A program made the position numbers and the translations under genes. From DATJLQ01 sp035509415 (GTDB taxonomy: Bacteria > Pseudomonadota > Alphaproteobacteria > JACZXZ01): a DNA stretch of 11,182 nt. The stretch spans positions 1-11,182 of the forward strand of contig DATJLQ010000151.1 of NCBI GenBank assembly GCA_035509415.1. The letters are read 5' to 3'. Below the pieces are notes generated by a model. The model ran no database searches. It worked only from the letters and a program-made list of their open reading frames with translations, and had not been told where the DNA came from. Numbering within the stretch: position 1 is the first letter of the stretch; every line of letters starts with the position of its first letter. This document shows positions 1-7,312 of the stretch, piece by piece.

Positions 1-886
1 CCACGCCGCGGTCGGCGGGCTCTCGATGCTGCAAGGGATCAAGCTCCTCGCGCGCGATCCCGAGACGCGCATCATCGTCCTCATCTCGAAGCCGCCCGCT
101 TCCGAGGTCGCGTCGCACGTGCTCGATGCGGCGCTCGCCTCGGGAAAGCCGGTGGTGGTGAATTTCCTCGGTGCCGATCCGGCGAAGATCGCGCGGCCGG
201 GCCTTCATCCGGTGCGCACCCTCGAGGACGCGGCGCGCGCCGCGGTCGATCTCGCGCGCGGGAAGGTCGCGAGCGCCGCGACGCCGGCCGAGCCCGCGGC
301 GCCGGGCTTCGCTTTCGCGCCGGGTCAGCGCTATTTGCGCGGCCTCTATAGCGGCGGCACCTTTTGCTACGAGGCGTCGTTGCTGCTGAGCGAGGCGTTG
401 GCGCCCGTCTTCACCAACACGCCCGTGGGCAAGGCCGCCGAGATCGCGGACGTATGGAAGAGCGAGGCGCACACGCTGATCGATCTCGGCGACGACGTCT
501 TCACGCGCGGTCGGCCCCATCCCATGATCGATCATCGCCTGCGCAACGAGCGCATCCAACGCGAGGCGGAGGATGGCGAGGTTGCCGTGCTTTTGCTGGA
601 CGCGGTGCTCGGCCACGGTTCCCACGCCGATCCCGCGGGTGCCATGGCGCCCGCGCTCCGCGAGGCGCAAGCGCGCGCGAAGCAGGCGGGACGCGCGCTC
701 GCGATCGTGGGCTTCGTGTGCGGCACCGAGGGCGATCCCCAAGGCCTCGCGCGGCAGGAAGAAATCCTCCGCGACGCCGGCATGATCCTGGCCGAAAGCA
801 ACGCGCAGGCGGTGCGTCTCGCCGCCGCGATCGCGCGCGCGGCGGAAGCGGCGCAACCCGCGAGCCGCGCGGGAGTCGTGGCATGA
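1..886 (+). CDS. fdrA: FdrA-like acyl-CoA-synthetase-fold protein, 5' truncated by window edge
   Basis: The open frame runs in from the left edge (first whole codon at base 2), so only the C-terminal 294 residues are seen; E. coli FdrA has about 555. FdrA resembles succinyl-CoA synthetase and is one component of the E. coli oxamate carbamoyltransferase (AllF). Visible landmarks, counting from the first residue in the window, are GGLSMLQ (5-11), VLISKPP (26-32), GLYSGGTFCYEA (about 114-125), GDDVFTRGRPHPMIDHRLRNE (about 163-183), LLDAVLGHGSHADPAG (about 198-213) and AESNAQAV near the C-terminus. These match the FdrA C-terminal half with its CoA-ligase-like domain. The TGA stop overlaps the ATG of the DUF1116 gene (ATGA), which implies translational coupling. 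The family call is firm; the exact substrate is inference. Confidence 0.9.
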   Translation, partial: HAAVGGLSMLQGIKLLARDPETRIIVLISKPPASEVASHVLDAALASGKPVVVNFLGADPAKIARPGLHPVRTLEDAARAAVDLARGKVASAATPAEPAAPGFAFAPGQRYLRGLYSGGTFCYEASLLLSEALAPVFTNTPVGKAAEIADVWKSEAHTLIDLGDDVFTRGRPHPMIDHRLRNERIQREAEDGEVAVLLLDAVLGHGSHADPAGAMAPALREAQARAKQAGRALAIVGFVCGTEGDPQGLARQEEILRDAGMILAESNAQAVRLAAAIARAAEAAQPASRAGVVA

Positions 887-2286
887 GCCTCTTCGGCGCG
901 CCCCTCGCCGTGCTCAATGTGGGCCTCAAGGCCTTCGCCGAGACGGTCGCGGCATCGGGTGCCCCTGCGCTCGAGATCGAATGGGCGCCGCCCGCGGGCG
1001 GTGATGCCGCGGTCGCGCGCGCCCTCGCCCATCTCGTGAACGAGCCCGCGGTCGAGGCTGCCAACAAGACGGCCTATGGGCGTTATCTCGCCGCCGAGCC
1101 GATCCTCGACGGCATCGCGCTCGCGCGCGACGCGATCCCGGGGCTCGGCAAACGCACGATCCTCCATGCCGGGCCGCCCATTGAGTGGGCGCGTATGTGC
1201 GGGCCCATGCAGGGTGCGATCGTGGGTGCCATTCTCTACGAGGGCTGGGCGGACGACGCGGCCGAGGCCGAGACACTGGCGGCGCGCGGCAAGATCCAAT
1301 TCGCGCCTTGCCATCATTACCGCGCGGTCGGGCCTATGGCGGGGATCGTGAGCCCGTCGATGCCGGTGTGGATCGTGCGCGACGGGGCCGGCGGCGGCGT
1401 CGCCTATTCCAATCTCAACGAGGGGCTGGGGAAGGCGCTTCGCTTCGGCGCCAACGGGCCCGAGGTGATCGCGCGCCTCAAATGGATGGCGAAGACGCTG
1501 CGCCCGGCGCTCGCCTCGGCGCTCGAGACGCTCGGGTCCCTGCCGCTGAAGCCGTTGATCGCCCAGGCGCTCAACATGGGCGACGAGGTGCATAATCGGA
1601 ACGCGGCTGCGACCGGGCTGTTCTTGAAGCGTCTGGTGCCCGCGATGCTGGCGTCCAAGGCGAGCCGCGCGCGCGTCCAAGAGGCGGTCGCCTTCATCGC
1701 CGGCAACGACCATTTCTTTTTGAACATCTCCATGGCGGCGTGCAAGGCGATGCTCGACGCGGCACGCGGCGTCGCCCATTCGAGCCTGGTCGTCGCCATG
1801 GCGCGGAACGGCGTCGAGTTCGGCATCCAGCTCGCGGGCACCGAAGCGCGTTGGTTCACCGCACCCGCACCCGTGGTCGACGGGCTTCTGTTCCCGGGCT
1901 ACACGAAGGCGGATGCCGCTCCCGATCTGGGCGACAGCGCCATCACCGAGACCGCGGGGCTCGGCGGCTTCGCGATGGCGGCCGCCCCCGCGATCGTGAG
2001 TTTCGTGGGAGGCACGCCGGAGGACGCGCTCGCCAACACCGAGCGCATGGCGCACATCGTGCTCGGCCGCAACGGCGCCTTCACGCTGCCCCCACTCTCT
2101 TTCGCGGGCTCGCCCGCCGGCATCGATGCGCGCCGCGTGGTGGACACCGGGATCCTTCCGGTGATCAATACCGGCATCGCGCACCGTGCCGCGGGGATCG
2201 GCCAGATCGGTGCCGGCATCACCGCGGCGCCGCTCGCCTGCTTCGCGCAAGCGGTCGAGGCGCTCGCCGCAAGTGCGGGCGGCTGA
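883..2286 (+). CDS. DUF1116 family protein (YlbE/YahG/AllG type)
   Basis: This is a 467-residue protein of the DUF1116 family, the usual partner of FdrA. In E. coli the homologue YlbE (AllG) is needed with FdrA and the DUF2877 protein YlbF for oxamate carbamoyltransfer. Recognisable segments are the N-terminal VLNVGLKAFAE (10-20), ILHAGPPIEWARMCGPMQGA (93-112), FAPCHHYRAVGPMAGIVSPS (140-159), NEGLGKALRFGA (179-190), ALNMGDEVHNRN (229-240), FIAGNDHFFLNISMA (271-285), ARNGVEFGIQ (307-316) and the C-terminal INTGIAHRAAGIGQIGAG (428-445). Length is normal for the family. I chose the ATG at 883 because it overlaps the fdrA stop and begins the conserved region; the frame stays open far upstream, but that part is only an alternative frame of fdrA. 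No signal peptide is seen, so it should be cytosolic. E. coli has two paralogues (YlbE, YahG), so I give no symbol. Confidence 0.92.
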   Translation: MSLFGAPLAVLNVGLKAFAETVAASGAPALEIEWAPPAGGDAAVARALAHLVNEPAVEAANKTAYGRYLAAEPILDGIALARDAIPGLGKRTILHAGPPIEWARMCGPMQGAIVGAILYEGWADDAAEAETLAARGKIQFAPCHHYRAVGPMAGIVSPSMPVWIVRDGAGGGVAYSNLNEGLGKALRFGANGPEVIARLKWMAKTLRPALASALETLGSLPLKPLIAQALNMGDEVHNRNAAATGLFLKRLVPAMLASKASRARVQEAVAFIAGNDHFFLNISMAACKAMLDAARGVAHSSLVVAMARNGVEFGIQLAGTEARWFTAPAPVVDGLLFPGYTKADAAPDLGDSAITETAGLGGFAMAAAPAIVSFVGGTPEDALANTERMAHIVLGRNGAFTLPPLSFAGSPAGIDARRVVDTGILPVINTGIAHRAAGIGQIGAGITAAPLACFAQAVEALAASAGG

Positions 2287-2300
2287 GGCAGGGAGCCATC

Positions 2301-3272
2301 ATGACGATCATCGCGAACGAGGGCGTCTCGAAGAAGCTCGCGGTGGTCGCGGTCGGCGGCAATTCGCTCATCCGGGCCAAGGACCGGCTTGCGATCCCCG
2401 ACCAGTACGAGGCGGCGGCGCTCACGACGCGCCACGTGTGCGACATGCTCGAGGCGGGCTGGAACGTGATCCTGACCCACGGCAACGGGCCGCAGATGGG
2501 CTTCATCCTGCGCCGCTCGGAGCTCTCGATCCACGAAGTGGCGCCCGTGCCGATGGATTACGCGGGCGCCGATCTGCAGGGGGCGATCGGCTACATGTTC
2601 GTGCGCGCCTTCCGGAACGAGTTCGCGCGCCGCGGCATTCAGCGCGAGCCGGTCGCGGTCGTGACCGAGACCCTGGTCGATCGCGACGACCCCGCCTTCA
2701 GGAACCCGACCAAGCCGATCGGCTCCCACATGGACGAGGCGACGGCGAAAAAGCTTGCGGCGCAGCAGGGCTGGGTCGTGAAGGACGATGCGGGGCGCGG
2801 CTGGCGCCGGGTGGTCGCCTCGCCCCAGCCGAAGCGCATCGTCGACCTCGCCTCGATCGATTATCTCGCGCGCTCGGGCTATCTCGTGATCGCGTGCGGC
2901 GGCGGCGGTATCCCGGTCGCGGCCGACGCGAGCGGGCGCCTCGAGGGGGTCGAGGCGGTGATCGACAAGGACTTGGCCTCGAGCCTCCTCGCGCGCGAGC
3001 TCGGCGCCGACGCGCTCCTGGTCTCGACCGGGGTCGAGAAGATCGCGATCGACTTCAACAAGCCGACCCAGCGCTGGCTCGACCGCATGACGCTCGCCGA
3101 GGCGAAGCGCCATTTGGCCGAGGATCAATTCGACAAGGGCAGCATGGGCCCGAAGGTCGAGGCGCTGGTCGCCTTCGTCGAGGCGGGCGGCGAGCGCGGC
3201 ATCGTCACCAACCCGGAGAATATCGGCCGCGCGCTCAAGGGCGAGACCGGAACCGCGATCGTGAGGGGGTAG
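2301..3272 (+). CDS. arcC: Carbamate kinase
   Basis: This 323-residue protein is a carbamate kinase of the amino-acid-kinase fold. It interconverts carbamoyl phosphate plus ADP with carbamate plus ATP in the cytosol. Motifs in order are GGNSLI (19-24), THGNGPQMG (59-67), PVPMDYAGADLQGAIGY (82-98), the lid segment around NPTKPIG (135-141), CGGGGIPV (199-206), VIDKDLASSLLA (220-231) and FDKGSMGPKVEA (277-288). The nucleotide-, phosphate- and carbamate-binding motifs all look intact. The start ATG has a purine-rich site (AGGGAG) upstream and lies 14 bases after the DUF1116 stop, so the two are very likely co-transcribed. Next to FdrA and DUF1116 it probably corresponds to E. coli YbcF/AllK, the energy-conserving last step of ureido-compound breakdown, rather than an arginine deiminase pathway, since no arcA or arcB is present. 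Confidence 0.95.
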   Translation: MTIIANEGVSKKLAVVAVGGNSLIRAKDRLAIPDQYEAAALTTRHVCDMLEAGWNVILTHGNGPQMGFILRRSELSIHEVAPVPMDYAGADLQGAIGYMFVRAFRNEFARRGIQREPVAVVTETLVDRDDPAFRNPTKPIGSHMDEATAKKLAAQQGWVVKDDAGRGWRRVVASPQPKRIVDLASIDYLARSGYLVIACGGGGIPVAADASGRLEGVEAVIDKDLASSLLARELGADALLVSTGVEKIAIDFNKPTQRWLDRMTLAEAKRHLAEDQFDKGSMGPKVEALVAFVEAGGERGIVTNPENIGRALKGETGTAIVRG

Positions 3273-3289
3273 GGGGCCTTACGCCCCTT
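3271..3289. terminator. Possible short bidirectional hairpin between convergent genes
   Basis: Bases GGGGC (3273-3277) and GCCCC (3283-3287) can pair, extended outward by a G-U and an A-U pair, around a five-base loop. The hairpin sits across the six-base gap between the carbamate kinase stop and the stop of the convergent minus-strand gene. No run of T follows on either strand, so intrinsic termination is uncertain. Confidence 0.3.
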
Positions 3290-3692
3290 CCGGGTTCTTG
3301 AGCCGCTCGATCAGCCCGTGCACGTCGCCGAGCACCCAAAGGTCGCGCACTTTGGGCCCCTCGAAAGTGAAGATCGGCGCGCCGAACCACCAGACATGCT
3401 TCCCGCTCGGCGCGACGCCGAACATCTCCTTGCGGTGAATGCCGTGGAAGCGCAGCTTGCCCGCGACCTTGTTGCCTTCCTCGACCAGCTCGAGAATGTC
3501 CGAGGTGTAGTCGCCGAGGGCGCCCGTCACCCAATCGACGTAGCCCGCGAACGGATCGAAGCCCACGAGCACCGGCCCGAGCGAGCCGCGAAAGGTGAAG
3601 CTCGGGTGGAAAATCTCCGGGATGCGGCGCTTGTCCGCCTTGTCCCACATCTCCTTGTAGAAGATGCGGACGATTTCCTTCTGATGCGACAT
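3279..3692 (-). CDS. Nuclear transport factor 2 / SnoaL-like small protein
   Basis: This 137-residue protein belongs to the NTF2-like (SnoaL polyketide-cyclase-like) fold, a cone-shaped barrel with a hydrophobic pocket found in many small enzymes and ligand-binding proteins. Typical features are the N-terminal helix (KEIVRIFYKEMWDKADK, 5-21), then IPEIFHPSFTFRGSLGP (24-40), the central helix with YVDWVTGALGDY (51-62), and strands ending in IFTFEGPKVRDLWVLGD (107-123). The ending at about 137 residues is normal. Start choice is uncertain: ATGs also occur in frame at 3713 and 3773. I prefer 3692 because the family usually starts just before the KEIV-type helix, but none has a strong ribosome site. 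It converges on the carbamate kinase and diverges from the iclR gene. Substrate and catalytic residues cannot be assigned. Confidence 0.82.
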   Translation of the reverse strand: MSHQKEIVRIFYKEMWDKADKRRIPEIFHPSFTFRGSLGPVLVGFDPFAGYVDWVTGALGDYTSDILELVEEGNKVAGKLRFHGIHRKEMFGVAPSGKHVWWFGAPIFTFEGPKVRDLWVLGDVHGLIERLKNPEGA

Positions 3693-3782
3693 GGCCCGAT
3701 CCAGCTTGGTCATATGCCCGAGGAGAGCTCCGTCGCCCGTGAGGGCGGCGCGGGTCGCGCCGTCATTTTTCATATTGCCGGA

Positions 3783-3797
3783 TATCAACCGACCATA
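3783..3797. promoter_or_regulatory. Candidate operator in the iclR / SnoaL-like divergent spacer
   Basis: The AT-rich island between the two divergent genes contains TATCAACCGACCATA. It agrees at 12 of 15 positions with TATCAAGCGATAATA at 5946-5960 upstream of the M24 gene. A weak plus-strand promoter (TTGCCG at 3775, TATAGA at 3796, 15-base spacer) would overlap it. IclR-family proteins commonly bind their own divergent promoter, which makes this a plausible site. A match of this quality could arise by chance when two spacers are compared, so confidence is low. Confidence 0.25.
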
Positions 3798-3846
3798 TAG
3801 AAGAAATTCGGGGACGCGACCCCATATCATCCGGCGGTTCAAGGGC

Positions 3847-4713
3847 ATGGACAAGGTCGTCGAGGGCGGGGAGCGATCGGCCGAGACGCGGCCCGCCGAG
3901 GGCGCGGCGGCGCCGCGCGAGCGCAGCGGCGGCGTGCAATCGATCGAGCGCGCCTTCGCGATCCTCGAGGCGATCGTCGAGCGGCGCGACGGCATCAGCC
4001 TCGCCGAGCTCAGCAAGCGCGTCGGCCTTCACAACAGCACGACCTTCCACCTCGTGCGCACCATGGTGGCGCTCGGCTACATCCACCAGGTCAAGGAGAC
4101 CAAACGCTACCGCATCGGCCGGCGCCTGTTCACGCTTGCGGCGGGGGCGGTCGACGAGATCGAGCTCGCGAACTTGGCGCTTCCCGTGCTCGAGGGGCTG
4201 AGCCACGCGACCGGCGAAAGCGCCCATTTCGCGATCCGCTCGGGCGACGACATCGTGGTCGTTGCCAAGACCACGGGCTCGGGCATGTTCCAGACCAACG
4301 ACCGTGTCGGCGTGGTGCGCCCGGCCCATGCGACGGCGCTCGGGAAGGTGCTGCTCGCGAGCCTCGCTGCCGACGAGCTCGGACGCTTTCTCGCGGGCCG
4401 CGCGCGCCGGCGCCATACGCCCAAGACCATGGTCGAGGCCGAGACGCTTCAGCGCGAGATCGACGAGGTACGCGCGCGCGGCGTCGCCTACGACGACGGC
4501 GAATACGACGCGGAGACGCGTTGCGTCGCGGTTCCGGTGCGCGATTTCACCGGCCGGGTCGCGGGCGCCATCGGCATCTCGGGTCCGATCTGGCGCCTTT
4601 CGGTCCAGGCGCTTCAGCACAAGGCCGAGCTCGTGCGCGAGGCGGCGGACGCCATGTCGCGCGCCCTCGGGCGTGGGGCCGAGCCGCCGCCGCGCCGGGG
4701 TGCCAAGGGCTAG
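3847..4713 (+). CDS. IclR-family transcriptional regulator
   Basis: The 288-residue protein has the two-domain IclR layout. Residues 29-90 hold the N-terminal winged helix-turn-helix: GGVQSIERAFAILEAI (28-43), then SLAELSKRVGLHNSTTFHLV (51-70), recognition helix followed by the wing at KRYRIGRRL (86-94). Residues 105-275 form the effector-binding domain, with the family signatures ATALGKVLLA (162-171) and RGVAYDDGEYDAETRCVAVP (211-230), then GAIGISGP (240-247). It has an unusually long, charged, probably disordered lead of about 28 residues and a basic proline-rich tail. The ATG at 3847 is the only good start before the conserved domain; its AGGG lies very close, so translation may be weak or leaderless. 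It likely senses the substrate of a neighbouring pathway; the effector is unknown. Confidence 0.93.
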   Translation: MDKVVEGGERSAETRPAEGAAAPRERSGGVQSIERAFAILEAIVERRDGISLAELSKRVGLHNSTTFHLVRTMVALGYIHQVKETKRYRIGRRLFTLAAGAVDEIELANLALPVLEGLSHATGESAHFAIRSGDDIVVVAKTTGSGMFQTNDRVGVVRPAHATALGKVLLASLAADELGRFLAGRARRRHTPKTMVEAETLQREIDEVRARGVAYDDGEYDAETRCVAVPVRDFTGRVAGAIGISGPIWRLSVQALQHKAELVREAADAMSRALGRGAEPPPRRGAKG

Positions 4714-4722
4714 GCGCCGAGG

Positions 4723-4758
4723 CCGGTCCGACGCGCGCTTGCGACCGGTCACGCGTCG
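4723..4758 (+). terminator. Hairpin-forming sequence after iclR
   Basis: Two overlapping inverted repeats lie just after the iclR stop: CCGGTC (4723-4728) with GACCGG (4743-4748), and CGACGCG (4729-4735) with CGCGTCG (4752-4758). They are mutually exclusive hairpins. Neither is followed by a T tract, so this is only a possible terminator. The remainder of the spacer to 4899 shows no gene and no convincing promoter. Confidence 0.25.
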
Positions 4759-4899
4759 TGGGCGATTGACTTCGGCTAATTCCCCGCTCGACCCTTGCTT
4801 CGCTATGTTTCGACGCGCCGGCCGCGCGCCGCACCCTTGCGCATGACAGGCCACGAATCGCGCGCTATTGTGGGCAAAACGCGCACGGGGAATTTCGCA

Positions 4900-5895
4900 A
4901 TGCTCAAAGCGGCGGTGATCGGCCTCGGCTGGTGGGGCAAGACCGTGGTCGAGATGCTCGAGGGCAGCAAGAGCCTGAGCGTCGCGGCCGCCATGACCAG
5001 GAGCCCGGGCGGCATCGCCTACGCCAAGGCGCATGGCCTCCGCGTGTTCGGCGATTACGGCGCCGTGGTGCGCGATCCGGCGCTCGACGCGGTCATCCTG
5101 TGTACGCCCCATACCACCCATTTCGAGCAGATCGTCGCGGCGGCGGATGCCAAGAAGCACGTGTTCTGCGAAAAGCCCTTGACGCTTACGCGGCGCGAGG
5201 CGGTCGACGCGGTCGCGGCCTGCAACGCGCACAAGGTCGTGCTCGGCGTCGGGCACGAGCGGCGCTTCGACCTCGCGATCCAGGCCTTGCGCGGGCTCGT
5301 CGCGGCGGGCGAGCTCGGCACGCTGCTCCAGGTCGAGACCAATTTCAGCCAGGACAAGTTCCTCGAGCTCCCGGCCGACAATTGGCGCCTCTCGGCCGAG
5401 GAGGCGCCCGCCGGTCCCATGACCGCGACCGGCGTCCATATGCTCGACCTCGCGGTGAGTTTCCTGGGTGCTGCCGAGCGCGTCATGGTGAACGTCGCGA
5501 CCCTCGGGAGCGGCCTCAAGAACGGCGATACGCTCGGCGCCCTGGTGCGCTTCCGGAGCGGCGCCTGCGCGCTCATCAGCGCGATCCTCGCGACGCCCTA
5601 TGACGGGCGCTTCGCGCTGTTCGGCACCAAGGGCTGGGCCGAGGTGCGCGACAAGACCCACCCCGACGCGCCCACCGGCTCGACCCTGACCGTCTGCCGC
5701 AAAGGCGATTTGCGCGAGGAGAAGGATTTCCCCGCCGTGCCGGCGGTGCGCCGCAACCTCGAGGCCTTCGCCGAGGCGGCGCTTGGCGGGGCACCCTATC
5801 CCATGCCCCAGGCCGAGATGATCGCGACCGTGGCCGCCCTCGAAGCGATCGTGAAGTCGGCCGCGAGCGGAGATGTGGAGCCGGTCGAGGGGTAG
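4900..5895 (+). CDS. Gfo/Idh/MocA-family NAD(P)-dependent oxidoreductase
   Basis: This 331-residue cytosolic enzyme has the Gfo/Idh/MocA architecture. Residues 1-120 form an N-terminal Rossmann domain with the dinucleotide motif VIGLGWWGKT (6-15), VILCTPHTTH (65-74) and the hallmark CEKPL (90-94), whose Lys92 is the conserved catalytic lysine. Residues 121-331 form the C-terminal alpha/beta domain with ATGVHMLDLAVSFLG (176-190), where His180 and Asp183 sit in the usual active-site position. Family members oxidise or reduce sugars, inositols and related cyclic alcohols. I chose ATG 4900 because GGGG (4887-4890) lies nine bases upstream and the protein begins at the first Rossmann strand; in-frame ATGs upstream (for example 4843) add sequence without family character. 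Substrate is unknown; it precedes the M24 gene by 118 bases containing a separate promoter-like region. Confidence 0.92.
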   Translation: MLKAAVIGLGWWGKTVVEMLEGSKSLSVAAAMTRSPGGIAYAKAHGLRVFGDYGAVVRDPALDAVILCTPHTTHFEQIVAAADAKKHVFCEKPLTLTRREAVDAVAACNAHKVVLGVGHERRFDLAIQALRGLVAAGELGTLLQVETNFSQDKFLELPADNWRLSAEEAPAGPMTATGVHMLDLAVSFLGAAERVMVNVATLGSGLKNGDTLGALVRFRSGACALISAILATPYDGRFALFGTKGWAEVRDKTHPDAPTGSTLTVCRKGDLREEKDFPAVPAVRRNLEAFAEAALGGAPYPMPQAEMIATVAALEAIVKSAASGDVEPVEG

Positions 5896-5906
5896 TTGGC
5901 CCGTCG

Positions 5907-5959
5907 ATTATCGCTTGCAACGGCCCCGGGGGCGACGCTAGTATTTATCAAGCGATAAT
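5907..5959. promoter_or_regulatory. Inverted-repeat operator bracketing the M24 gene promoter
   Basis: ATTATCGCTTG (5907-5917) and CAAGCGATAAT (5949-5959) are exact reverse complements, 31 bases apart. The right arm is itself part of a shorter palindrome TTATC-AAGC-GATAA (5945-5958). The left arm touches the likely -35 box and the right arm lies near the expected transcription start, as expected for a repressor site. The binding protein is not known; the IclR product encoded at 3847-4713 is one candidate. Confidence 0.5.
5915..5944 (+). promoter_or_regulatory. Probable sigma-70-type promoter for the M24 gene
   Basis: TTGCAA (5915-5920) and TAGTAT (5939-5944) are separated by 18 bases, each matching the consensus at four of six positions. 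The context CTTG...GCTAGTAT resembles housekeeping promoters of alphaproteobacteria. Transcription would start near 5951, giving a leader of about 60 bases before the strong ribosome site of the M24 gene. It lies just after the oxidoreductase stop, so the M24 gene probably has its own transcription unit. Confidence 0.42.
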
Positions 5960-6013
5960 AACTTGCCGCGGGATCGCGTCACGGGTCCGCGCGCGCGTTG
6001 GGGAGGGTCTCAC

Positions 6014-7279
6014 ATGGCAAGCTTCGGCATGGTCGGCTTGGATTGGCAGCAGCGCGTCAATTGGGACCGCCTGCGCAATTACCGGCTCGAGCGCGCGCGC
6101 GAGCGCATGAAGGCCCACGGGCTCGGCGCCCTCCTGCTCATGTACGACGAGAACGTGCGTTACGTCACCAGCACGCTCACCCCGGGCTGGAACCGCCTCA
6201 AGCCCGGCCTGCGCTACGCCATGTTGTGCGGCGACGACGCGCCGGTCTTGTTCGAGCAGGGCGACATCGGCATGCAGATCGAGCGTCATTCGCCCTGGAT
6301 CCCGAAGCGCAACGTGCGCTGGTCCTACGCCTGGATCAAGGGTGCCGCGGGCTCGGCCTCGACCCAGCAGGTGGGCAAGTTCACCAAGGCCGTGATCGAG
6401 GAGATGAAGAAGGCGAACGTGGGCGGGATGAAGCTCGGCGTCGACTTCGTCGACATCAACATGCTCCAGGCCTTCAAGGACGCGAAGATCGACTGGACCG
6501 ACGGCATGACGCCGATGATGGAGGCGCGCGCGGTCAAGAACGAGGACGAGCAGGAATGCATGCGCATGGTGGGTGCCATCGGCGACGCGGCGCACTGGGA
6601 GTGCATGAAGTTCCTGAAGCCGGGCCTGACCGAGAACCAGGTCACCGCGCACATCATGGAGTTCCTCTACAACGTGCCGGGCATGGAGGACGTCGAGGAC
6701 GTGATCGTCTCCTCGGGTCCGAACACCTGGCCCAACTGGCGCAATTTCTCGGACCGCATCATCCGGCCCGGCGACATCGTGTTCATGGATTTGGCGGCGC
6801 TCACCTGGAACGGCTACAAGTCCTGCTATTACCGCACCTATTGCGTGGGGAAGGAGCCGACCCAGGAGCAGAAGGACGTCTACGCGATCGCGCTCAAGTG
6901 GCTCTATGACTCCATCAAGGCGGTCAAGGCCGGCACCACGACGCGCGAGATCGCGTCCCAATGGCCGTCGGCCAAGGAAGCCTGGGGCTACGCCGAGGAG
7001 GATCAGGCGGCGGCCAATCTCTGGGGCCACGGGCTCGGCCTCGCGCAATACGACCAGCCGGTGATCTCGCGCATCTGGTCGCTCGACCATCCGGTCGAGA
7101 TCAAGCCCGGCATGGTGTTCGCGCTCGAGACCCAGCACGGCAAGCCGCTCCAGTGGGGCGTGCGCATCGAGGAGATGCTGATCGTGCACAAGGACCGGGT
7201 CGAGATGATCTCGAACTTCCCGGTCGAGCAGATCACCGTCGTCGACCCCATGCCCGGCTATTCGACGCTGAAGCTCTAG
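6014..7279 (+). CDS. M24-family (creatinase/aminopeptidase P fold) protein with altered metal site
   Basis: This 421-residue protein has the two-domain creatinase/prolidase layout: an N-terminal domain (about 20-165) and a C-terminal pita-bread domain (about 172-415). Compared with the five M24 metal ligands, Asp259 (VFMDL), His339 (WGHGLG), Glu372 (ALETQ) and Glu386 (RIEEM) are present. The second Asp, normally in GYxSD-T-RT, is Cys271 in GYKSCYYRT. The catalytic His that follows the GHGLG loop is Tyr346 (AQYDQP). It may therefore be a hydrolase with a changed or single-metal site, or a non-peptidase like creatinase or the DMSP lyase DddP, both of this fold. The ATG at 6014 follows GGGAGGG (6001-6007) at a good distance; the open frame upstream lacks family character. 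Lysine is almost always AAG, and the strong ribosome site suggests high expression. Function beyond the fold is uncertain. Confidence 0.9.
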   Translation: MASFGMVGLDWQQRVNWDRLRNYRLERARERMKAHGLGALLLMYDENVRYVTSTLTPGWNRLKPGLRYAMLCGDDAPVLFEQGDIGMQIERHSPWIPKRNVRWSYAWIKGAAGSASTQQVGKFTKAVIEEMKKANVGGMKLGVDFVDINMLQAFKDAKIDWTDGMTPMMEARAVKNEDEQECMRMVGAIGDAAHWECMKFLKPGLTENQVTAHIMEFLYNVPGMEDVEDVIVSSGPNTWPNWRNFSDRIIRPGDIVFMDLAALTWNGYKSCYYRTYCVGKEPTQEQKDVYAIALKWLYDSIKAVKAGTTTREIASQWPSAKEAWGYAEEDQAAANLWGHGLGLAQYDQPVISRIWSLDHPVEIKPGMVFALETQHGKPLQWGVRIEEMLIVHKDRVEMISNFPVEQITVVDPMPGYSTLKL

Positions 7280-7312
7280 GCGGGGGCTTCGGCCATGACG
7301 CGCCGCGCACGG

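Noticed and set aside
364..882. In-frame upstream extension of the DUF1116 gene
   Set aside because: This stretch is an alternative frame of fdrA with Arg/Gly-rich translation; the ATG at 883 overlapping the fdrA stop explains the gene start.
4766..4794. Promoter upstream of the oxidoreductase gene starting with TTGACT at 4766
   Set aside because: A good -35-like box, but no acceptable -10 box lies 16-18 bases downstream.
3763..5661. A 632-codon open frame on the minus strand across iclR and the oxidoreductase
   Set aside because: It is antisense to two clear genes, its translation is low-complexity Arg/His/Asp/Ala-rich text typical of the shadow frame in high-GC DNA, and it has no family motifs.
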